Part shown: positions 6,762-11,177 of the stretch, one piece after another
Numbering within the stretch: the first letter of the stretch is position 1
How the letters are laid out: every line of letters begins with the position of its first letter
NCBI GenBank assembly: GCA_021160245.1
Contig: JAGHCW010000241.1
Span: 1-11,177, forward strand
Direction of reading: 5' to 3'
DNA length: 11,177 nucleotides
From: a bacterium
GTDB lineage: Bacteria > B130-G9
Program-made: the position numbers and the translations under genes
The notes under the pieces: generated by a model
Databases searched by the model: none
What the model saw: the letters and a program-made list of their open reading frames with translations, nothing else
Told to the model about the DNA's origin: nothing

Positions 6762-6785
6762 CTATCGCGTCACAATTGCCGATAG
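6762..6785. promoter_or_regulatory. Inverted repeat in front of the reductive-dehalogenase-like gene
   Basis: CTATCG (6762-6767) and CGATAG (6780-6785) are perfect arms around 12 bp. They sit between a candidate -10 box and the start codon at 6743, a position suited to a repressor site or a leader hairpin. No known regulator motif was recognised. Confidence 0.3.
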
Positions 6786-6786
6786 G

Positions 6787-6814
6787 ATTTAACAGCGTGA
6801 GTTGGTGGTGTCGA
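6787..6814 (-). promoter_or_regulatory. Candidate promoter for the reductive-dehalogenase-like gene
   Basis: On the minus strand, TCGACA (6814-6809, five of six -35 positions) is followed by TTAAAT (6792-6787, four of six -10 positions) at 16 bp, or by TAAATC at 17 bp. It would give a leader of about 40 nt. The match is modest. Confidence 0.3.
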
Positions 6815-6949
6815 GGGGATTGGGAGATGGGGCACACGAGTCTTGGTCGGACGCTGAAAGTGCCGCGAATAGGTCCATCAATCATTCATGGGCCTGATTC
6901 ACAGGAGTTTTCGCAATTTTCGGGTTTTGCTGTTGAAGTGGAATGCAAT

Positions 6950-7115
6950 CCTCGGAGGCTAGCATCTTTGCTCCCTGTAGGGAAGCGATTTGAATAGCCG
7001 CAGGCGGAAGCCCACGGAGTCGGATTGCGCCGGAATCGTAACGGCCCCAAGGGGGGTCGAACAGACCCATCTACAGGGCTATGTTCAGCCCCTCCGGGCC
7101 TGAGGAGCTCTTCTG
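6950..7115. repeat. GC-rich REP-like inverted-repeat cluster
   Basis: This is non-coding DNA packed with short stem-loops. They are TCCCT-GT-AGGGA (6972-6983), GGGTC-GAACA-GACCC (7054-7068) and a GCCCCTCCGGGC-type hairpin (about 7088-7099). CCCTGTAG (6973-6980) recurs inverted as CTACAGGG (7071-7078), so the segment can close into one larger fold. The CCGCAGGCGGAAGCCCACGG stretch is of a kind I associate with dispersed intergenic repeats in environmental bacteria. A 62-codon minus-strand frame across it (6882-7070) has no SD and looks like translated repeat. The flanks at 6815-6949 and 7116-7238 show no gene; a short ATCCC...GGGAT hairpin at 7157-7171 lacks a T-tract. Confidence 0.55.
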
Positions 7116-7238
7116 TTCACTCCCGATCCGTAGGCTTGCGCTTACAGGTACTCATGTTAATCCCATTCGGGGATACATAAAAAACGCCTTCAACTGAGCA
7201 GGTCCAGGAATGAATACGAAAACTTCCAGGCTTATATA

Positions 7239-7268
7239 TTGACAAACTCACGCTGCAGTAAGTATGCT
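7239..7268 (+). promoter_or_regulatory. Strong sigma70-type promoter for the ATPase gene
   Basis: A perfect TTGACA (7239-7244) is separated by 18 bp from TATGCT (7263-7268), which matches four of six -10 positions. The expected transcript start is near 7275, leaving about 57 nt before the ATG at 7332. The upstream flank is AT-rich (TTATATA). This is one of the two clearest promoters in the window and probably drives the plus-strand cluster. Confidence 0.65.
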
Positions 7269-7331
7269 ACATCTTCTATAGCAGCGCCTCGCGCGTTGAG
7301 AATACTAATCCGCATTATAAAGGGGACAGAT

Positions 7332-8396
7332 ATGGAACGGGAAACGCCTACAAGTATGCTTGACCGCTCGGGACAGATACTCGAGGATATTTTTCAGGGG
7401 GACCCGCCGTTCCCGACATTCAGTAAGGATTTGAGCAATGTATTCAGCGGCGGCCTTCTGCCAGGCAAGTTATATACGATAGAGGGTCCCCCGGACGGCA
7501 CGAAGTCAGCCTTTGCTATCCTAATGGCAAATAAGATGGCCGAAGTTCATAACATTCCGTGCGCATTCGTGTCGTCAACTCTTACCGCCGAGGAGGTGTA
7601 CATTCGTAGCATCGCTCGCATTTCCCGACTGCACAGCGGCGATATAGAGGGGAAAGCGTGGCTTAGGGATGAATGGATCGCGGAGCATGGTAGGGACGCG
7701 GCAACAGGACTTAAGAGCAGGATCAAGGAGGCGGATGAGACCTTTCGGAGGTTCGCGGGCAACATCTTGATGGTTGAGGTTCCGCACGAGGGGGGGTTGT
7801 CTATCTCAGAGTTTGAGAAGATGCTCCAGGAGCAAAGAGAGTATTTTCAGGAAAAACGAGGGTTGTCCGCGCTTCCCAGAATTGCGGTTTTCATTGACAC
7901 GCTCCGGGGGCTTCGCTACTCCAAGACAACTGACAAGCCTGCCGAGCCGACCGCTTCGGAGCTCATACTTATGCTCAAAGAGCTCGGGGTTATTGCCAGA
8001 AAGACGGGTTGCCCGATCGTCGCGTTAGCTGACGGCGTGGCTTTCGGCCGGCTGTATTTGAAGGCGGGTATCCTGCCTTCCTCGCATGGGCGTGAACTGG
8101 GCTTTACAGCCTACTATGCAGATACGACTATACTACTTGAGACGGACGACACACTTCTGGCTGATGCGATAGAGGAGCTCTACAACCGAGGTCAGGATAC
8201 GGACGCCGGAAAACTGGAAGAAGCCAGGTCGAGGTTCCCGCTGAGCAATCCCCGTATAGCGCCGTTGGTGCCGACTTACGCTAGACTTACAATATCAACA
8301 AGAGGCGCAGGCGCCGTCAAGAATATTTACTTCATCTTTTTGAAAGCACTCGGTGACTTCCTCGATCTATCCTTCAAGAAGGAAAGAAAAAGATAG
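7332..8396 (+). CDS. DnaB/KaiC-like RecA-fold ATPase with atypical P-loop
   Basis: The 354-residue protein has no signal peptide. A RecA-type fold begins near residue 30. The P-loop position reads GPPDGTKS (52-59): the lysine and serine are kept, but the glycine before the lysine is threonine. The Walker B strand is IAVFID (184-189). Other parts line up with the DnaB helicase C-terminal domain: SSTLTAEEVYIRSIARIS (81-98) replaces the SLEMS...E segment and lacks its catalytic glutamate; IARKTGCPIVALAD (221-234) and ADTTILLE (263-270) match later core strands; and LTISTRGAGAVKNIYF (319-334) resembles the KNRNGPTG end motif. No DnaB N-terminal domain is present. The ATG at 7332 follows AAAGGGG; an upstream TTG at 7239 overlaps the -35 box and is rejected. 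A basic KKERKR tail ends the protein. It may bind nucleotides for signalling or scaffolding rather than act as a helicase. Confidence 0.75.
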   Translation: MERETPTSMLDRSGQILEDIFQGDPPFPTFSKDLSNVFSGGLLPGKLYTIEGPPDGTKSAFAILMANKMAEVHNIPCAFVSSTLTAEEVYIRSIARISRLHSGDIEGKAWLRDEWIAEHGRDAATGLKSRIKEADETFRRFAGNILMVEVPHEGGLSISEFEKMLQEQREYFQEKRGLSALPRIAVFIDTLRGLRYSKTTDKPAEPTASELILMLKELGVIARKTGCPIVALADGVAFGRLYLKAGILPSSHGRELGFTAYYADTTILLETDDTLLADAIEELYNRGQDTDAGKLEEARSRFPLSNPRIAPLVPTYARLTISTRGAGAVKNIYFIFLKALGDFLDLSFKKERKR

Positions 8397-8449
8397 GGTG
8401 AGCGGCTGACCGGGGCTTCTGAGTAAGCACCAATTCGTGAGGTTGTTAG

Positions 8450-9502
8450 ATGATCGTTGTTGTGACAGGTGGAGCTGGTTTTATTGGCAGTCACGTAGCA
8501 GAGTACTATGCCGCAAAGGGTCATTCCGTGCGGGTAATAGATAATTTATCCCGGGCTTCCTTGCTCGGGAAAGACGGTATGACATTTGACTACAACTTCG
8601 AATACCTAAAAACAAAGGAAAATATAGAGCTCATTCGAGGAGACATCAGGGACTTCGATCTTCTCCGGCCAATCGTTGAGGATGCGGATGTCGTATTTCA
8701 TACAGCAGCGCAAACGGCTGTAACCACATCCCTTACCAATCCCATGCCGGACTTCACGACAAACGCATTGGGCACATTTCACGTCCTGGAGTCGGCTAGG
8801 CTTTCACCCAAGAAACCAACCGTGATCTATTGTTCAACGAACAAAGTGTATGGCGACAACGTCAATCGAATCGGAACGGTCGAGTCGCTTGACCGATATG
8901 AATTCCCCAAGGAGTTTCGCCTCGGCATTCCAGAGACGTTCTCGATCGATATGTGTGGTCACACCCCATACGGTTGCTCGAAGCTCGCAGGGGATCTGTA
9001 TCTCCAGGATTACGCCGAGACCTTTGGCCTCCGGACGGGAGTCTTCCGCATGTCCTGCATCTATGGGACCCGTCAATTTGGCCTTGAGGACCAGGGCTGG
9101 CTGGCCTGGTTTGCGATTGCTACGTTGCTTGGCAAGCCGATCAGGATTGATGGCGATGGCAAACAGGTGCGAGATGTCCTCTATGTAACGGATTTAGTGG
9201 AGCTCTATGATAAGTTCTTAAATAGCGAGCTCTCACACGTTGTGGTCAACGCCGGAGGCGGGCCGGCAAATGCGATACCGATTATGAAAGTCATTGATCT
9301 GTTGTCAGAGAAGACTGGCAAAAGGAGCCCAATCTCATTTGGGGACTGGCGCCCAAGCGATCAGAAGGTCTTCATCTCCGATATTCGAAGGGCCAAAGAA
9401 CTCCTTGGCTGGGAGCCCAAGACAGATGTGCAAACGGGCCTTGGCCGGATGGTGAAGTGGATCACGGCTCACAGCGATGTTTTTGACGCCGCGTTCTCAT
9501 AG
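8450..9502 (+). CDS. NAD-dependent sugar-nucleotide epimerase, CDP-paratose 2-epimerase (TyvE/RfbE)-like
   Basis: The 350-residue extended short-chain dehydrogenase has the NAD-binding motif TGGAGFIG (6-13), an acidic D31 after the second strand, catalytic S129/T130 in STNKVYGD, and Y174/K178 in PYGCSK. Several stretches recall Salmonella TyvE closely: AVTTSLTNPMPDF (90-102), RQFGLEDQGWLAWF (208-221), GDGKQVRDVL (235-244) and SDQKVFISDI (303-312). TyvE inverts C2 of CDP-paratose to give CDP-tyvelose for O-antigen. No other CDP-sugar gene (rfbF, rfbG, rfbS) is in view, so the true substrate may be another NDP-hexose. The ATG at 8450 follows GTGAGGT (8437-8443). It starts 53 bp after the ATPase stop and is likely co-transcribed with it. 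I am sure of the superfamily and moderately sure of the TyvE branch. Confidence 0.85.
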   Translation: MIVVVTGGAGFIGSHVAEYYAAKGHSVRVIDNLSRASLLGKDGMTFDYNFEYLKTKENIELIRGDIRDFDLLRPIVEDADVVFHTAAQTAVTTSLTNPMPDFTTNALGTFHVLESARLSPKKPTVIYCSTNKVYGDNVNRIGTVESLDRYEFPKEFRLGIPETFSIDMCGHTPYGCSKLAGDLYLQDYAETFGLRTGVFRMSCIYGTRQFGLEDQGWLAWFAIATLLGKPIRIDGDGKQVRDVLYVTDLVELYDKFLNSELSHVVVNAGGGPANAIPIMKVIDLLSEKTGKRSPISFGDWRPSDQKVFISDIRRAKELLGWEPKTDVQTGLGRMVKWITAHSDVFDAAFS

Positions 9503-9555
9503 GTCGCCTTCTCCGGAAGTTTCAGGAAACTGCATAATTCTAGACGCTTGGCAAA

Positions 9556-9837
9556 ATGATGCGGATTGTTTGCGATCGATGTGGTGTAGTGTTGGGTCCT
9601 GAACACGGCATATACAAGCTCGAGATGAGGCTTTATGCCGACCTGACAGGATCAATGCCACTCATCTCACCTGAGGAAAACGAGCTTTCAATAGACGAGC
9701 TTCTGGAGAGACTCGCGGACGTGGATCCTTCTCTCGTTGAGGAAGATGTGCATCAAGAGCTCTCTTTCACGCTATGCAAGAGGTGCAAGGAAAGGTTTGC
9801 CGCCAATCCGCTGTGCATCCCACTTGACGCAAACTAG
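9556..9837 (+). CDS. Small protein with two CxxC knuckles, probable zinc-binding
   Basis: The 93-residue protein opens with IVCDRCG (C6, C9) and closes with TLCKRCKERF (C74, C77). Between them is a long acidic helical stretch (about 38-70). Four cysteines in two CxxC pairs suggest one structural zinc site formed by the two ends. The pattern fits, from memory, a widespread uncharacterised family of roughly 90 residues in environmental bacteria (CDxCGxxI...E...LCxRCxxxFxxNPL). The start is ATG at 9556 or the next codon at 9559; there is no clear SD, which may mean weak translation or coupling. It lies 53 bp after the epimerase gene and 116 bp before the GGDEF gene. The function is unknown. Confidence 0.75.
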   Translation: MMRIVCDRCGVVLGPEHGIYKLEMRLYADLTGSMPLISPEENELSIDELLERLADVDPSLVEEDVHQELSFTLCKRCKERFAANPLCIPLDAN

Positions 9838-9953
9838 AGTGCTAGTGCAAATAGCTCTTGATGCTGCGCTGCGGACACAACATGGGTAGCCTGCTTGATT
9901 GAGATAACGAGGCGCAAACCATTGAGCATAACCGACCGGTGAGTTGAGATTGC

Positions 9954-11177
9954 ATGAAAAAGCCTAATGCGCTCTCGCAGGAAGAGCTCCTTTTTTCAAA
10001 CAGGATAATGCGCCTCGCATATTCTGACAGTTCGGTCCGTGAGATCGAGCGCTCCATCGCCGAGATTCTCGCCGGGCTCTGCGAGCCGCACGCCTCGTGG
10101 CTTCTGGTTCCAGATGACAAGGTCTTTGTCTGCTCGGAATCCTTCAGCATTGACGCTTCCCTCCCAATGTCTCATATCGGAGAAGCTGAGCCGGGAGGAA
10201 AGAAGCTTTCGGGCATTTTCAAGGAACGTGGAAGCCGAATTGATCGAACGCCTCGCCATTTCGTGGAGAAGAATTGGTGCGAGAAGATGGGAATAGACAG
10301 GATGTTGCTCTTCCCACTGCTTCTGAAGGAGGCAGTCTCCGCCATTGTGTGTGTGCCTATCAAGAGCGAATGCGCCGCGCCTTCCCGGAGTCAATTGACA
10401 AGAATGCAGAACGAGATTACGAGAGTGCTTGACTGGGCCGCGAATCTCCAGCGGGTGAAAACCGAGGCGGCAGAGAGCAAGCGCTCGGCGGTTCGGGCAA
10501 ACGATCTAGTTGAATTCGCCAAGGCCATCGACCTTAACGAGGTTGAGAGTATTTGGGATAGGGCAATTGAGGTGTTGCCCGCGATGTTCTCGGCCGAGCT
10601 TGTCTCCATATTCCTTTTCGATTCGAACAGGAATAAACTAGTTCTCAAGAGAGGGCACAACCAGAAGTTCGATGGCGTAATCGAAGTTGACTTGAGCAAA
10701 GACGGCGATGGTGGCCTGATGTCTGCCGCGATTAAGTCAAAGGGCCCATGGTTGATACGTGACGTGCGGTCAGTAACTGACCAGGCCCGCGATGGCGGTA
10801 AGTATCATTCCAACTCCTGCCTAATCGTGCCTCTTCGGGAGAGCAGCAAGGAGCACAAGTTAATGGGCGTGGTCAACATGGCAAATCCGACAGACGGCGC
10901 CTGCTTTGACGAGGAGACGCTCGACTCCGCCACGATAATGGGTGAGCTCCTCGGGACCAAGGTATCCAACGCGTTGCTCTGGGCGGAGCTTAGGAAACTC
11001 GCAATCAGCGACAGCCTCACCGGGCTATATGTCCATGGACACCTGATACGCTCTCTCAAGCGGGAGCTGGGACGGGCCAAGCGATTTGGTAAGGCAATCT
11101 CAGTCCTAATGATTGATGTTGACCGTTTTAAGCGAATAAACGACCTATACGGCCACCCGGCGGGAGATAAGGCCCTA
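9954..11177 (+). CDS. GAF-GGDEF signalling protein (probable diguanylate cyclase), 3'-truncated by window end
   Basis: The 408 codons are open to the window end with no stop. Residues 17-165 look like a degenerate GAF-type sensor domain ending in a helix (VLDWAANLQRV). Residues 185-345 form a clearer GAF domain, with LFDSNRNKLVL and LMGVVNMANPTDGACFDEETL. A GGDEF domain starts at about 352 with DSLTGLY, followed by the metal-binding strand VLMIDVDRFKRINDLYGHPAGDKAL. The GG(D/E)EF loop itself lies beyond the window, so cyclase activity cannot be confirmed. VHGH replaces the common NRR after LTGLY. No membrane segment or signal peptide is seen. The ATG at 9954 is the first in frame after a stop at 9945-9947 and follows GGTGAG (9939-9944). 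The protein would make cyclic-di-GMP (or a related dinucleotide) in response to a GAF-bound ligand. Confidence 0.9.
   Translation, partial: MKKPNALSQEELLFSNRIMRLAYSDSSVREIERSIAEILAGLCEPHASWLLVPDDKVFVCSESFSIDASLPMSHIGEAEPGGKKLSGIFKERGSRIDRTPRHFVEKNWCEKMGIDRMLLFPLLLKEAVSAIVCVPIKSECAAPSRSQLTRMQNEITRVLDWAANLQRVKTEAAESKRSAVRANDLVEFAKAIDLNEVESIWDRAIEVLPAMFSAELVSIFLFDSNRNKLVLKRGHNQKFDGVIEVDLSKDGDGGLMSAAIKSKGPWLIRDVRSVTDQARDGGKYHSNSCLIVPLRESSKEHKLMGVVNMANPTDGACFDEETLDSATIMGELLGTKVSNALLWAELRKLAISDSLTGLYVHGHLIRSLKRELGRAKRFGKAISVLMIDVDRFKRINDLYGHPAGDKAL

Noticed and set aside
6882-7070. Minus-strand 62-codon frame in the intergenic repeat cluster
   Set aside because: It consists of the hairpin-rich repeat, has no SD, and reads like commonly mis-annotated translated repeats.
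7043-7080. tRNA-like T-arm (GGGTC-GAACA-GACCC)
   Set aside because: The loop is five rather than seven bases and no acceptor, D or anticodon arms can be drawn around it.
7239-7331. N-terminal extension of the ATPase from a TTG at 7239
   Set aside because: The TTG is part of a perfect -35 box and would lie upstream of the transcript start. The ATG at 7332 has an AAAGGGG ribosome-binding site.
9513-9533. Inverted repeat AGTTTC-AG-GAAACT after the epimerase gene
   Set aside because: A two-base loop is too tight to form a hairpin and there is no T-tract, so it is not called a terminator.
9842-10394. Minus-strand open frames over the start of the GGDEF gene
   Set aside because: They are antisense to a continuous 408-codon GAF-GGDEF reading frame and have no domain of their own.

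Overview
The window looks like a chromosomal segment of an uncultured, anaerobic bacterium. It has moderate GC content, Shine-Dalgarno led genes, sigma70-type promoters and several cytosolic iron-sulfur enzymes. Nothing seen fixes the phylum. There is no rRNA, tRNA, phage gene, transposase or CRISPR array.

Region 1 (282-5565, minus strand) is a formate operon. A TTGACA-N17-TAGTAT promoter at 5537-5565 leads into a leader of about 130 nt. The order is then a formate/nitrite-family channel (GTG start, 4556-5398), a flavin/NAD(P)H/[2Fe-2S] subunit of the sulfhydrogenase gamma/AsrB type (3638-4501), a Cys-type molybdenum or tungsten formate dehydrogenase (1602-3641), a double [4Fe-4S] subunit of the sulfhydrogenase beta/AsrA type (613-1605), and a 63-residue cysteine-containing protein (282-473). 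The three enzyme genes are joined by two ATGA stop/start overlaps and probably encode one soluble complex that interconverts formate/CO2 and NAD(P)H or another low-potential carrier, with the channel moving formate. The last small gene is set apart by a 139-bp gap that holds two hairpins. One is a perfect 9-6-9 inverted repeat resembling a ModE (molybdate-sensing) operator.

Region 2 (5649-6743, minus strand) is a lone reductive-dehalogenase/QueG-like protein with two [4Fe-4S] motifs and no Tat signal. It has its own candidate promoter and upstream inverted repeat.

Region 3 (6744-7331) is a 588-bp divergent intergenic region. Its middle is a GC-rich, inverted-repeat-rich REP-like cluster. Its right end carries a strong promoter, TTGACA-N18-TATGCT.

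Region 4 (7332-11177, plus strand) holds four co-directional genes with gaps of 53-116 bp: a DnaB/KaiC-like RecA-fold ATPase with a damaged P-loop, a CDP-paratose 2-epimerase-like sugar-nucleotide enzyme, a 93-residue protein with two CxxC knuckles, and a GAF-GGDEF signalling protein cut by the window end. A surface-sugar or c-di-GMP theme is possible but unproven.

The left edge (1-281) has no convincing gene. It carries a 135-bp MITE-like element (68-202) bounded by 24-bp inverted repeats, each of which is itself a palindrome.
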